Below, piece by piece: positions 12,634 to 26,028 of a DNA stretch of 64,000 bases. Below the pieces are notes generated by a model that ran no database searches, had not been told where the DNA came from, and was given only the letters and a program-made list of their open reading frames with translations. The position numbers and the translations under genes were made by a program. Source of the DNA: Monilinia fructicola. Taxonomy: Eukaryota; Ascomycota; Leotiomycetes; Helotiales; Sclerotiniaceae. Numbering within the stretch: position 1 is the first letter of the stretch; every line of letters starts with the position of its first letter. The stretch covers positions 930,001 through 994,000 of the forward strand of contig VICG01000011.1 in assembly GCA_008692225.1 (NCBI GenBank), given 5' to 3'.

Positions 12634-14351
12634 TACGGAGTCCTGTTTTCTGCGTTCTGAGTTCGAAGTTCAAAGTTCTGAGTTCTGGGTCCCAGGTAGA
12701 TTCCCCTCTCCGAATGTGCCACCCACGCAAGATGGGGGAGTGAGTTAAAGAGATTCAATATTTAGGAGGTACTACTTGTATAATTTAGTCTACTAGTAGG
12801 AAACAATGAACTTCTTAAAATTGATTATTAGGTAGGTTAGAGGAGTTTCGCTAGGTCGACGAACAACTGCACAGTAAAGACTAACTTTTTCAAGACCGCA
12901 CAACACAGCAAGTTGGTATCGGGTATCTGTCTATCAAAAAGAAAGAGTGGCGTGAATGTGAGTGTGAGTGTGATGTGAACTCCCCCTCCTCCTCCTCCTC
13001 CTACTACTACTATTCCATGCAAAATAAAGTCACAAGTTGTCGTTACGAAAACTAATAACTTAATACCGATATTTGAAGCATTGGAAGGAGAAACCAATCA
13101 CACCGCTAGACCATTTTCAAGGTAAAAAAAGAAAGAAAGAGAGAGAAAGAGACATCTACAAAGGCGGAAGTCACTTTCCCTTTCGAAAAGCGCTGATGGT
13201 TACAAGGTTCCAAGGTTATTCATGATGCCCAGGTGATTGATTGATGCACTGATTCTATTCAACACAAACGAGGGAGGGGACGTACTCGTCGTAATTTCAT
13301 AGAAGTGAAAGAATTCCGAGGTTTTGAAGGTTGTTTGAATAAAAATATTGGATTTAAAGAAATATATTTGGCTATCAACGGCATTATTGAAGATACCCAG
13401 AGAACATTCGATACATTCCGACACAAATAGGACTTCTTTCTTCTCAAGTCTCATGGATTCAGTATTCTAATTCAAATTGAATATGAGATCTTCATTATTC
13501 TCCTGCAAGCTTGGTGTTCAATATTAATCAACACAATAGAGTGTACCACCATGAGCGGCAATGCAAAGCTGTTTTGGGTATGAAGGGTTCCTATGACTTG
13601 AAGATCGTTAGCTAAATTCATATATAGAATCTTATAGCAATAGACAAAGCATTTGATTGATAGAGTCAGACTGTTGAGCTTGATATATTGATTGAATCGA
13701 CATGGTTATTCAGAAGGCCGTTCTTAATGGAAGATTTTGTCATCATGCAAAAAATGCTAATGAAAAGAATGTGCGAATGCAGGAAAGCAAAGCAAAGCAA
13801 AGGAAGAATATACATACCATTGAGGTTAAATTCTGAAGACGGCGATGAAGTGATGATCAGGGAGAGAAAAATAAGTTAGTGAGAAATAGAACCGCAACTA
13901 ATAAGTGTTGAGATTCATGATAATGAGAGGATTGGATACTCGAATAATCCAGTCGCAGGCATACACAAGACAATTAGTACAATGCAATACAATAATATAT
14001 ATGTATATATTTGATTATTGAGTTGTGTTGTACTGTCCAAAAATCTCCAGAGTTGCAGAGTTGCAGATTTGCAGATTCAAACGATGAGAGGGAAAAAAGA
14101 CATTGGATGAATTTAAAGGAATCAAATGGATAAATTTTCCACATGTTTTGCCGATGAAGCTAATCCAAATAAAGTAAAGCTCGTGACAGCCCAACGATTT
14201 GGTGGGTTGCCCACTGAAGTGTCTGGTATCAAAATCTCCATAGAAACACCCCTCTATAATTTCCCCCTCCAAAACACGCAAACCAAACCACCTCAAAATA
14301 CCCTTTCTTAACAATTTATCTCACGAAGAGTTGCACAAGCCGAGAAACAAG

Positions 14352-15181
14352 ATGGCCAGTAAGTATATTGATTTTACAATACAAGTGTCGAATATGCAAA
14401 TGCAAATGCAAATGCTATATGTTACCATTGTTGTTTGGTCGTCATTCATTCATCTACGTACTTATTATTCAAGGCTGACTCCTCTTCTATAGACTTCCAA
14501 GATGTCGCAAGTAAGTCATGATATATTATTCCATCGCAGCTAGCAACTGGAAGGCACCATCAAACCTAACTGGGCTCCCTTTGCGACGATGTACGGGCAT
14601 TCAACACTTCTAGCATCATGCTGATCAGCTCATTCGCTACCAGAGCAATTCACCGAATTCTACTACAACCAGTTCGATGCGGACAGAAAGCAGTTGGCTA
14701 CTCTATACGTTAGTAGATCTACTACCCCGCCAAAAGCCTCTGACTGATATCATCTCAGCGTGAAAACTCCATGTTGACTTTTGAGTCCGCTTCTGTCCTC
14801 GGAGCTGGCGCTATTGTAGAGAAACTCGGAGTATGTTCCGCATTCATCTCATTGTAGCTGAACACTAAACCATGCTGGCAGTCTCTTCCCTTTGCAAAGG
14901 TAAAGCACCAGGTTTCGACACTGGATGCGCAACCATCCGGAGAGCACGGAGGAATCTTGATCTTGATTACTGGAGCCTTATTGGTAAGTTGGGAGGCTCA
15001 TGGGACTTACGCAAATCTAAGTCGTTATTGTGGTATGATACATTCTGAGGACTGACAACAAATTTCGCAGGTTGATGAAGAGCAAAGACCCATGAACTAC
15101 AGTCAGGCTTTCCAACTTTTGCCAGATGGAGCCGGAAGTTATTTCATCTTTAACGACATTTTCAAGTTGGTTTTCGGATAA
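14352..15181 (+). CDS. NTF2: Nuclear transport factor 2
   Basis: Six exons: 14352-14358, 14493-14510, 14644-14708, 14759-14830, 14882-14983 and 15071-15181, giving 124 aa, the normal size of the family. All introns are GT-AG. The protein opens MANFQDVAKQFTEFYYNQFD, followed by DRKQLATLY, RENSMLTFES, AIVEKLGSLPFAKVKHQ, STLDAQPS, GALLVDEEQRPMNYSQAF and SYFIFNDIFKLVFG, the characteristic NTF2 fold sequence from start to end. NTF2 is a homodimer that carries Ran-GDP into the nucleus through the pore by binding FG nucleoporins. The first two coding exons are only 7 and 18 bases, so gene finders may miss them; the start is fixed by the reading frame and the MA(N/D)F-type N-terminus. Confidence 0.95.
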
Positions 15182-16078
15182 ATTTGTAGCAAGGAACGTT
15201 GGGTAAATAGGAGTCGGTGGTCGGTCGATCAGAGGAGATGTTGGTCCATTTTGCAAAACTTTATACCGGCTTCCTATTAAGATGCAAGAAGATGTAGCGA
15301 AGATATCAATTCAAAGCGATACAAGAAAACGGCACTAGTTGATCCTTATATCCTTATATCTCACCTCTATCCATTCCCCATTCGCCGATCATCAGATGGA
15401 TATTTGTGGAGAGATAAATATCGTAGTACCTCCCCCATAATGTTGCACGAGCTCCAATGTTGCCCAAGTGTGAAGGGGGATGGAAATGATACGGTAATGA
15501 TGCCTTGTGGATCACGTATGAATAAGTAGGTATGAACTCATGGCAACATGTCATAATCAATTTTCTTATCTAGACATTTTTGAAGATGAAAACTTCCCTT
15601 TGTCCCATCTTAACCACATGAATAATAAATAACAGCTCTCTTATAGAGCTCAGCCTCATTCAAACAAACAAACAAACAATCCATCAATCAATCAACAAAT
15701 CATTTCAGCCTTTGTATTTCTATATGAGGACTAGCGTCATACGCAGCTTCTCGAACTCATAGAACACGAAACAACTAAAATTGTACTTCTAATCTGAATG
15801 AATTATTTTTCAACTTCAAGACCCATACAACTACCTATTTATAAGAGTTTCCCCATCAAAGCTCTAGCGAAATAACTCCGACAATCCTCTTACTAGAGCA
15901 CCCGTGGACATATTATACTTTGAAACGATTTATGTGTTCGCAAAGAAACAAGGACAAACTTTGAAAATATACAAACTACAGACTTGTCTGCATCAACCTG
16001 ACCTTTGACCGGACTTTTTACCGATCCATCGACCCATTCAATAATCATTTATCAACTAAACCACAAACAAAAGCAATC
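15182..16078. other. Intergenic, NTF2 3' side and TVP18 promoter
   Basis: No gene is recognised. A short AAAC/ATCA-rich low-complexity run lies at about 15660-15705. The right part, rich in CAA and ACT, is probably the TVP18 5' UTR and promoter. Confidence 0.5.
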
Positions 16079-16813
16079 ATGACCATCGCTGAGGAGTTCG
16101 CAACGCGCAATTTCAGTATGTATTTCTTTCCTGAAGCTTCTATAACTTTGGCTCATTGCAATTCTAGGTATTTATGGCCAATGGTAAGAAAACGCGACTT
16201 TTCCGAGCTCTCCATCTATCCCACTCGATCCATTACATCATGAAGCATTATCAATCTGCATGTTTGCATATCAGTTCTTCTTCCCCGGATATGCTAGAAG
16301 TCAGAGGATGAACATATGAGGGTTGTGGAACAACGTTTTGGACCATTTCTGACAAAAGGATACAGGACCGGCGTAATATGCATACTCCTATGCTTTGCCT
16401 TGGGCATTGCGAATCTTTTTCACATAAGCTTGCTCATCATCTTCAGTGCGCTATGCCTGTGAGTTTTGATGCCCCTCTCTACTTCGTGTCAAACCTAACT
16501 GTATCATTCCAGCGTGAGCTCTTTCCTCATCATCTTCATTGAAATTCCATTACTCCTCCGAATCTGCCCCACATCTTCGACATTCGATGCCTTTATGCGC
16601 CGATTCACAACTAATTATATGCGCGCCGCTATCTACTTGGGGATGGCTATCGTTCAATGGCTCAGTATCATCATTGATGCATCCAGTCTCATTGCCGCCG
16701 CGGTCCTCCTTACTATTGCTGCAGGTTTCTACGCATTGGCTGGTCTGAAGGGACAAGGATTTGTGGGAAGCAAAACTCTCGGAGGTCAAGGTGTCGCGCA
16801 AATGATCCTATAG
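16079..16813 (+). CDS. TVP18: Golgi membrane protein TVP18
   Basis: Four exons: 16079-16115, 16168-16183, 16366-16458 and 16513-16813, giving 148 aa, the family's usual length. The start reads MTIAEEFATRNFSIYGQW, followed by TGVICILLCFALGIANLF, a signature block IEIPLLLRICPTSSTFD, FMRRFTTNYMRAAIYLGMA and a C-terminus KGQGFVGSKTLGGQGVAQMI. About four hydrophobic segments span the protein. TVP18 is a small multi-span protein of late Golgi (Tlg2-containing) vesicles, of uncertain exact role in vesicle traffic. Exon 2 is only 16 bases; the frame and the SIYGQW motif across the junction support it. The longest single open frame covers only exon 4. Confidence 0.95.
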
Positions 16814-18609
16814 AAGCAGATCATTAACAAGGGACCGGGTGGAATGAATGGTACAGGTTCGAGGCAGAGGGCAGAGCTTGGTTCATGGAGGTGATGGAGC
16901 AGCAAAAACTTTGAAGTTGATTTATGAATTAGAAAATGGGAGAGCATGTGGGATTGGTGCAAGGCGTCAAGGATATGGCAGCATATTAGCTTTGGCTTTT
17001 GATGTGTTTTCGCGGTTGATTCCTTCAGCTCCGAAAACGCTGGAGTTTCCTGCGGCCTCAACTTTGCTCCTGTTGTGAGTGTACTTTTTTATACCTTCCA
17101 TTTCTTTTCCAAACCACAGTCATCTCAGTGTATCTGGATGGGGGTACTGTTCGTGTATGTTAGTTTTTCGCATGGAGTTCATCAGGGGGGGAGATAATTA
17201 GGTACGGAATTCAATGCAAAATGATTCATGAGGCTTTGAACAGGGCTGGCGTTGTTCATGTGCTCTAGTGTGCCTAGAGTTCGTGAAGGTGAATGCGAGG
17301 TTTGTGGTCTTACGGTTTTCCAAGCTACGGATTACGGATTACGAATTACGAATGCAAAGTGGCGCGGTAATAATTAAACGGAGGGAGTCTTTGAGTTCCA
17401 AAGACGAACCTGGAAGTATCATATCATGGACAAGTACCTAGATCACGAGTTGCTTGGTAGTCAGGCACCTTGTAAGGAATTGGTAAGTCATGCGATGGTA
17501 GTGTGTGTGTGTGTGTGTGTGATATTATGCCAGTAGAACTAACCGCATTTCTCACTTGACTTTATTATTATAGAGGGTTTGAGTATATATAACAAAGATC
17601 CCAGCTGGTGAACTAAGTACGTCGGGTGATTATTCCCTCCCTACCTAATACGTGACTCCCCAGGACGTGACTTGCATCTGTATATCTTGAAAAGCGATAC
17701 ATGTAAAACTAGTTAGTGGAGGTTCCTACTTGTTGCACTTTGTGTATGGATTGATGTGTATAGAGTATGGAGGTCTTGTTGTATAATCTTAATAGCATTG
17801 TTGGGGGATTGTGATGGTTATCTTTCTTTTCTTTGGGTAATGGTGGTATGATTGGGTGGTTGGTTGGTTAATTAGTATTAAGTTGAACTTTGTATCAATT
17901 AACTCTTGTCTGTTTTTCGTTTGTTGAATACTTAGGTAGAGATTATAATATATAAACTTAGATATTATTGTAACATATAAACTTAGAGATTGTAATATAT
18001 AAACTTAGGTATTCTTATATATATACTTAGGTATTGAATGGATGGATCTTTTTTATCTCTCTACAGTACTAGGCTAGGTACTTCCTGAGGGGTTTGTACT
18101 CCTCTGTACCTACCCTGGTAGGTATGGTTTGATGAATCGATAACTATTAGATCATATAATGATCGTCATATTCCCATGACACCCGACAGTTTCATCAAGA
18201 TTGAGATCAGAATCCGGCGGGTTGTAAGTTCCAAGGTTACTATAATAATAAGTACCTACCTAGGTACCTAGCCCTGGAGGTAGTGAGTGCTCCGTACCTA
18301 GGTAGTTCTATTAATCATGTCATTTGCGAAACCCCTCGTAATTATGGCGCGGAATCGGAGAATCGTTCTTCCTCATCCTCCCGCCAAGGCTGGATTGTGA
18401 GATATGGAAGAAGAATGGAACCCGCTCATTTGGAAGGATGGGTGAGGACAAATGATGGGCTCACGATTGGTTCTTGCTTGGATGGTGGGGGTGTTGAAAT
18501 CAACAGGTCTAATAAGTGAGATAAGCTGGAGATGATAAGAAGATACCTAGTAGTGACACAGGTTTGGGATTTTGATTCCTGAGGCCGCCGGGGAAAGGTA
18601 CCTTTGACC
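16814..18609. other. Intergenic downstream of TVP18
   Basis: No gene is recognised. Features seen: a GATTACGAATTACGAAT-type repeat near 17330-17350, a (GT)n run at about 17501-17521, three near copies of an ATATAAACTTAG unit at about 17950-18030, and CCTAGGTACC-type palindromes near 18060-18300. Confidence 0.45.
17946..18030. repeat. Short tandem repeat, unit around ATATAAACTTAGRTATT
   Basis: Three to four imperfect copies spaced 25-40 bases apart, all in an AT-rich setting. No known element is recognised. Confidence 0.6.
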
Positions 18610-18611
18610 TA

Positions 18612-19404
18612 CTCGGGCGCGTTTTAAAAGAGGCATAGGCGAATATAAAACTTATAATTATTCAACGAAATCTTAATATAATTTAATATAACTTATATAT
18701 GTATTAGATTCAGTATTTTAAGATCTTCCTATAAAGTTTTTATATTATAAAAATTATTTTTAAAAGAATATTAATATTATAAAATTAGTGATTTTAGAAA
18801 ATTTTAGTATTTATTAATTTATTAATTTTAAATTTAAAACTATATAAATACTAAAAATTAAAATTATAGAAAAATAATATAAGCTTTGAAGTTTTATTAA
18901 ATGATTTTAAAACTTAATATTATTTATTATATTAATATATATATTGATATAAAAGGTGGAAAATTTAAATTTTTAACAAAAAAAACATATTTATATAATT
19001 CACATAAGCGAATTTACCCTTTCAAAACTTATAAATTTTCCTATATTTTCAACTTTATTAATATATATTTCAAACATCAATAAAGATATTAAAATTCTAA
19101 AATAAAGTATTTAAAATTTAGCTTTTCTTTTATTATTTAACAAAGTTTGATAAATTTAACTATAATATTCGTTGAACTATTTAATATTAATATAAATCTT
19201 TAATTTTTCATTAAATTTTCAATATTCATATATTTTATTATACTATTATCCATTTAATATTAGGTTTTATAATATAAAATTTTTATACTAAGTATAAAAA
19301 TACTTTATCTATAATATTTATAAATTTTATAAAATTATATAAAGGTTTCGCTAAATAATTATAAGTTATATTTTAGCGTATGCCTCTTTTAAAACCCGCC
19401 CGAG
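18612..19404. mobile_element. AT-rich 793-bp element with ~65-bp terminal inverted repeats and TA target duplication
   Basis: The two ends are imperfect inverted repeats of about 65 bases. Both start CTCGGGCG, followed by GTTTTAAAAGAGGCATA and CTTATAATTATT at matching distances. TA flanks each end (18610-18611 and 19405-19406), the target-site mark of Tc1/mariner-type elements. The interior is extremely AT-rich on both strands with no usable open frame, as expected of RIP. Its size fits a MITE or an internally deleted copy; it could not encode a full transposase. The surrounding DNA is ordinary intergenic sequence. I do not recognise the family. Confidence 0.8.
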
Positions 19405-19488
19405 TATTTGTTATTATTATAGTAATTAGTAAAGGATGAGTTGTGAGATGTTTGGGATTGGCTGGTATGAATGAGTAGAAATGGATGA

Positions 19489-20076
<588 letters not shown>

Positions 20077-20407
20077 AGATGATGATGGTTATATGATTAG
20101 ATGGATATCCGTGTCTTACAAGAACCCCACCTATGATATACTTTTGGGTTGAGCAACGGTGTACACTGTACTCTGTACTGTATAGAGTAGGTGGGCAGTG
20201 ATGAAGTTACTCCCTTCAAAGTTCGTACAGCACAGCGAGGTGTTTAACAAGTTACTCCGTACAGTATCCATGTGATTCAAATAGTTTCATTCAATAATAG
20301 ATCTCATCTACCCAAGACATGCCGTCGTGTAATTATCAATATTCTTCAATTTCATGCTGTCAACCATGACGACTTGTTTGTTGATACAGTACTAGGTAGT
20401 AATAACA

Positions 20408-20433
20408 CTCCTCCTCCTCCTCCTCCTCCTCCT
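20408..20433. repeat. (CTC)n microsatellite
   Basis: Pyrimidine run of about eight CTC units followed by CCCT units, in the upstream region of AIM21. Confidence 0.85.
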
Positions 20434-21072
20434 CCCTCCCTCCCTACTTACTGCTGCTTGGGGTAAATATTTCCACCCCCCCCCTCACCCCCCAAGAATC
20501 CTTGCTTAGCGTTCCAACCCGGACAATATCAAAGAACGCAAATAGTAAACCACCTTCACGCAGACTTGTCAGTCTCAACACTTGACACCCCTCAATTTTC
20601 AAGATATCAGCTTCGATGGTTGATCTTTAAGACAATCATATTATTGTTCTGAGATAATTTCATCTTGGTAAGATGTCCCCCTCCCCAATGACCCCTATCG
20701 AGACGTGCATTCGCAGATTATGCAAAAAGCTATTCTGTCTTCAAGTCTGCTACTGTCTAATCTCAGTTTGGTTCTTGCGGCAATGAGCTCGAGTTTCAAT
20801 TGGCAACACATCATTGTGCCGCACCACCTCTCCGTTTGAATTCCTGCATACTAGGCGGGAATAGATCATGGCTTCGCATTCACAGCTTCTCATACTCAAT
20901 GATTTGCTTGATGGAATGACATTGGCTATTTACAACCCTGTTGACGGAAGCTTAAGCCGGACCGCTATTGATTCACTACTTTAATGGCATATGACGGGCA
21001 CTAATATATAACTAGAATCTTAAGCCGTTCAGTCTCTCTTCGATTCTCGCAAACTCTACATCTCCAACAATC

Positions 21073-24000
21073 ATGTCGGCGGAAATTCCACAAGTACCTC
21101 CTAGACCTAATAGGTCCCAGGAGCAGGGAAACACCTCTTCCGGTACTCCCTCTCTTGGTAATAACATACCACAAATCCCTCCAAGACCCGCCAATAGACG
21201 TGCTGATCGATCCATCTCCCCTGCTCGAGAGAGCTTCGCACGATCTCCTCTCAACGATATGCCTCATCCACACAACCCCGGAAGGTCATCCTTGTACGCC
21301 ATGAACAGTGCCAACAGCTCAACGTCAGAGCTCGATGTTCCGCATCGTCCATCGAGTGTATCTCTGCCTTCAATTGGACAAGAGGGTAACGAATATGCTG
21401 AGGCTTTTGGAGCTTCGGAGGATCTCGGCCTATCCCCCACACAAACAAGGAATGTTGCCAATGACTTGAAGCTTCATGCTCCAAAGCCTTCTCATCCCGA
21501 GTCTAGTGCGAAGATGAGGGTATCTGCGGTCACTCGCACCGATTCTAGCCAAGCCGCCGCATATGGCCTCGGCAGAGCGGGAGATGATAAAGATGCCGGT
21601 TCTCGATCCCTCAAGAACAAATCAAGCTTTGCCAGCAATGCTTCTGCCATCGAGCGTCCTCCTTCGAGCACTGGTGGCCATGAAGATGAACATGGCATTC
21701 CTGAAATTGGACAACGCGTTCCCATGTATCCAAACGCAGGAGACGTTCAAGCTCCATCTCCATCTCCATATTCAAGTCCGTATACCCCTGGGGTTGGCTT
21801 CCACAACGATGGATCAAAGCGTCATCATGAGCGTAGAATCAGTGGTCGTGGAGGAGAGGTTCCACCGGGAAGTTATGGTCTCCACGGACATGGTATCATT
21901 CCTCACGATCGCTTTGAGAAGGCTTATTATGAGAAACATCCCGAGGTAAGTTTAATGAGTGAATTCATCGATTGCTTGAAGTCGAACTCCACAGGTCAAA
22001 CAAACATCTGCGCAAACATACTACCTTGCTTGAATGAGATAGAGTGCCATTAGATCATACGCACTATTCCAAGTTACATTCTAACCATCTTCTACAGCTC
22101 TACAAGAAAGAAACTGCTTCTTATCACGGACCTCTCGGCGAAGGCAGAGCGGAATGGGCTATGAGCAGTGACGACTTGAATAGGATTGTTAGAGATACCG
22201 CTAGCAGAGGTGCTGGTCTTGGTAAGGCGTACGAATGTGCTATCCATGTATAAGTCTAATCATGAATAGGCACATCTCCAGCAGTAATGAGTACCCCTAC
22301 TGAGCAGGTTGGATTTCAAGCTTCTGAAGAATATGCGTCTCGCATGTCTTCTCCTCGCCCACAATCTAGTGGTCAGCAATCTGGTGGCTACAACCTCGCG
22401 CATTCTAACACGTCTCAAACGCATGTCGACTCTCCTTTGAAAAAGGAAAGTTTTCCCCTCGACGGTTCGCAGAAAGCGGAGTTTGAGGGTGCTTTATCAA
22501 AAAGTCTGGATGATAAGTCCGAGCGTGCTTATGAAAGCGAGGCGGATGCCGAAGATACTATTCATGTTGATGTTCCGAGCCGTCGTTCTAGCAGAATAAT
22601 CGATGGGGATGAATCACGGCCCTATTCGGCAGCTGGTGGAGACGATGATGAGCTTCGTGACGAACATGGATATAGTGCTCCTATTCTTGCTGCTGATGAA
22701 GTATCCAAGGAGTCATCTGGATACGAGCTACAGCCTGCTGTTTCTCCATCATTTGAACGCAGAAACTACTATGACGACGTAACATACGGCAGCACACCTG
22801 GAAGCAAACACCCCAGTCGACCTGGAAGCATCCATACACCAGCAGTGCGCGCAACGGAATCCGCACCTTTAGAAGAGGTACATGAATACGAGCCACTGTT
22901 CCCCGAAGATGAGAAGTCCGGTGCTGTGGAAAAGCCTGAGACTGCAGCCGATCGTTTGAAGCGTCCAGAACTCCAAAATCGTAAATTTCCAAGTCAAGAC
23001 GTGTGGGAAGATACGCCCAATAGCTTGCAATACACTGCGACAGTTTCAACACCTCAACTTCCCGATCACGATGAGGATAATGAGGACGCACATAAGAAAA
23101 ACAAAGAGACCCCAGAACAAGCCTTTGCCCGACGACAGGAGGAGCTGGCTGAGAAAGAATCTACAAGCAGAGATAGTTTCTTAACTCCTCAAAAGAAATT
23201 ATGGTCTAATTCTGCACACCTTGTATCGGAAACACGACCAAGCATTCAGCAACGTTTCCCAAGTAGAGATGTTTGGGAAGATACACCAGACAGTCTTCAA
23301 CTACAGACGACCGTATCAACACCCCAAACTCCAGAGGTAGATACTATCTTGAGTCCACCTGATGAGCGACCAACTACTGGCGCTGTTGTATTTCATCAGG
23401 AAAAGGCCGCGGCCGGTTTTGAACTTGGGCAAGATGAAGGTCGAGCTACGACGGGTATCGCAGCAATCAAACCAAGCATCCCCGCTCGCCCTGTAAGATC
23501 AATCTCGCCTGATAGGCCTCAGCCAGCCATTCCCGATCGTCCCGTACAGAAGGCAAAGCAAGTGCCGACTGCGGATGATGCAGCACCTCCTCTACCATTG
23601 AAGTCCAAACCGCAAATACCGGTTCGTCCAGTGAAGCCTCTCGCACGTGAATCCTCGGAGAACATTCCTTTAACTACTGTCCAATCCAATTCTTCGGCTA
23701 AGTCTATAGGGTCTGATAACGGTACCCCTGCTGTCAAGTCAAAACCACCGGTTCCTTCGAGACCGATTGGTGGTAAAATTGCCGCTCTGCAGGGTGGCTT
23801 CCTAGCTGATCTTAACTCACGCTTAAAACTTGGACCACAGGCTCCAAAGAAGGAGGAGCCTAAGCCAGAGGAAAAGATCGAGGAAAAAGAAAAGGTACCT
23901 CTGTCAGATGCCAGAAAAGGTAGAGCTAGAGGTCCTGCTCGCAGAGCCCCTGCCAGAAGTTCCGCTCCTGTCTCATCGGCCGCTCAAGAATCCTCTGCTA

Positions 24001-24395
24001 TAACCTTGGCAGCTTCCACGCCTTCTACATTATGGTATATTGATTCAGACGAAATCTTGCACGTAGGCTCCAAGGCAGATCCAAAGTCAGAGGAAGCCAT
24101 TTCATCCACCACGAAGGCAGCAGAATCTGCAACTCCAACTCTTGCAACCAACACCGCTGGTGAAAATCTCCATGATGCTACAGAAATCGCAGCCGGGGCT
24201 GAGAAGAGTGCATCTCCTCCTTCGGCAGAAAATGATATCCAATCGGAACAACGAGAGGAAACCCAGAAGGAAGCGGTTATTACCAGTGCTCACAGTGACG
24301 ATGCGCAGCCTGAAAAGCCAAGTGATTCTCCTCCTGTTGCCAGTGAGAACGTCGTGGAGAACACGACTGAACCTGAAGCTGTAGCTGAGAATTAG
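21073..24395 (+). CDS. AIM21: AIM21-like actin-patch regulator
   Basis: Three exons: 21073-21945, 22098-22221 and 22270-24395; 1040 aa. It is mostly disordered and proline-rich, with many P-x-I/V-P-x-R-P motifs: IPQVPPRPNR and IPQIPPRPANR at the N-terminus, and IPARPVRS, IPDRPVQK, IPVRPVKP and VPSRPIGG between about residues 690 and 790. These fit SH3-domain ligands. Just after the last one comes GGKIAALQGGFLADLNSRL, the conserved Aim21 block. A 30-residue unit with FPSRDVWEDTPDSLQ occurs twice. In yeast Aim21, with Tda2, acts at cortical actin patches to limit barbed-end growth during endocytosis; the function here is by family. The C-terminal Lys/Arg-Ala-Pro stretch and acidic tail are low complexity. 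The middle exon is required by frame and by LYKKETASYHGPLGEGRAEW. Confidence 0.85.
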
Positions 24396-25996
24396 GGTGC
24401 CATGGGTACGGAGAGTATGAGATGTAGAGTAAACTGAGTGGTTTGGTTATGAGTCGTAGGTTTTTATGGTATTATACTAGGCATTACTAGTGAAAGATAC
24501 TATGCAACTTGAGTGATTTTTAGCTTTTAGTGATCTTGTGCTTGTTCCTTGATAGCAATTTTAATCGTAGGGCTAACATTATAAGTAGACGGACTTATTT
24601 TATGATCCCACAACATCTCTTAGAGCTTAGACCAAGTATGAATTTAATGGAGCCTTATGTTCTCTGGTGGAGAGTACAAAGTCGATTTCTCCTGAATTAG
24701 TTGTATTCTATAAGGTCTGATCTGGCATATCTACCGTTGCCGACTCAGCATACTCCCGACAATACCAACCTCAACATTCATGGAATGGAATGAACGGACA
24801 GTTGTCACGTCCTAGATATCTAGCTTTATCTTTCCCCATGGCGTGCAACGCGATGGTGATTATGCTCGCTCGCCATACACGCGCGGGTCCACTGGTACGT
24901 ACTGTAACGGTATGGTTTGTGATGATGGATGGGTGCAATGCTGGTTTTGTGAGCGTATTACTGCTTGTCTGGGCTTTTGTTCCGCGAGGCTACGTGGTAG
25001 ATGGGGAGCGTGGGTGGAGTGGAGGAGGGAAGGGAAAAAGGAAGGAAGGAAAGAAGGGAGGGAGGGACCCTCATTAGAGTGTCATATGTATGTAGTCAGT
25101 ATAGCAATAGCATCTTACTTACTCTATCATCCATCCGTGGCAAGCCGTAGCAGTTTTCCGTAAATGGTGATACGACAATTTTATCTCGTATCATCTCGTC
25201 TCGTCTCATCTCATCTCATCTACACAGCCTTGGAAGCGGGAGTTACCTAAGCGGACGTTGGGTCGGTGTGGTATAGAATCAATCATTCATTCACCTTTCT
25301 TTTGGGGGGGGGACGGTAGGGGGGTTAGTCGCGAATTACCTCGTAGAGTAGATTTGGAGGATGCAGATTGATGTGTGAAGCTGGGAAGGCTTCTTTTAGC
25401 ATATTATATGTGATATTTTAGCGTTAGCGTCTTGAAATTTTCAGGATCATCATTGTCCTATTTGGGTATATTTGAGGATGGATAACCTATATGCGTTTCT
25501 GCGGCTGTGGATGTGGATGTGGATGGCCATGGATCATCGCTGGGGTCGTTGGTGGGATTACAGTATGGCTATGTGGGGCTTAGGGTCAGGGACCTAATGA
25601 GTAGGTAAGGGAGGGGTTCATATTTTGGTGGAGAAAGGGGCCGGCCGGGAGGGGAGGGGGGGGGCGAAAGCGAGGTGGGAAAAGGAGGGGAGAGGAAATT
25701 TTCTTTTGAAAAGGTGATGATGACAGGACTTGTTTTGATGAGATGGGATTGATCACCTATTTTTGGTGAAATGAATAACGGTATTGATGATGTTGCAGTG
25801 CAGTCGATGATGGTGAAGTGAAGCGAAATTGAAGAGTGCAGATGAGGCCAAGGTGGGTGGAATTGAGGGCGGTGTATTATTGGGATGTTGATGCTAGGAT
25901 ATCTAGCATGTCAAGCTCTTCTGAGATGAATATAGTATTCCGGAAAGCGTTTAATGTGAACGTCCACGGTTCACAAGTTTCTACTATTATATATAA

Positions 25997-26028
<32 letters not shown>

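Larger units (their letters stand above)
12110..14351. other. Intergenic, repeat-rich
   Basis: No gene is recognised. It holds a (TG)n microsatellite at about 12440-12464, a GGTTGT hexamer run at about 12609-12633, a (CTC)n run at about 12985-13000, GAAA/GAGA purine runs near 13120-13150, and one copy of TACGGAGTA at 12373-12381. The left part is the likely promoter of the minus-strand gene starting at 12109, and the right part that of NTF2. Confidence 0.5.
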
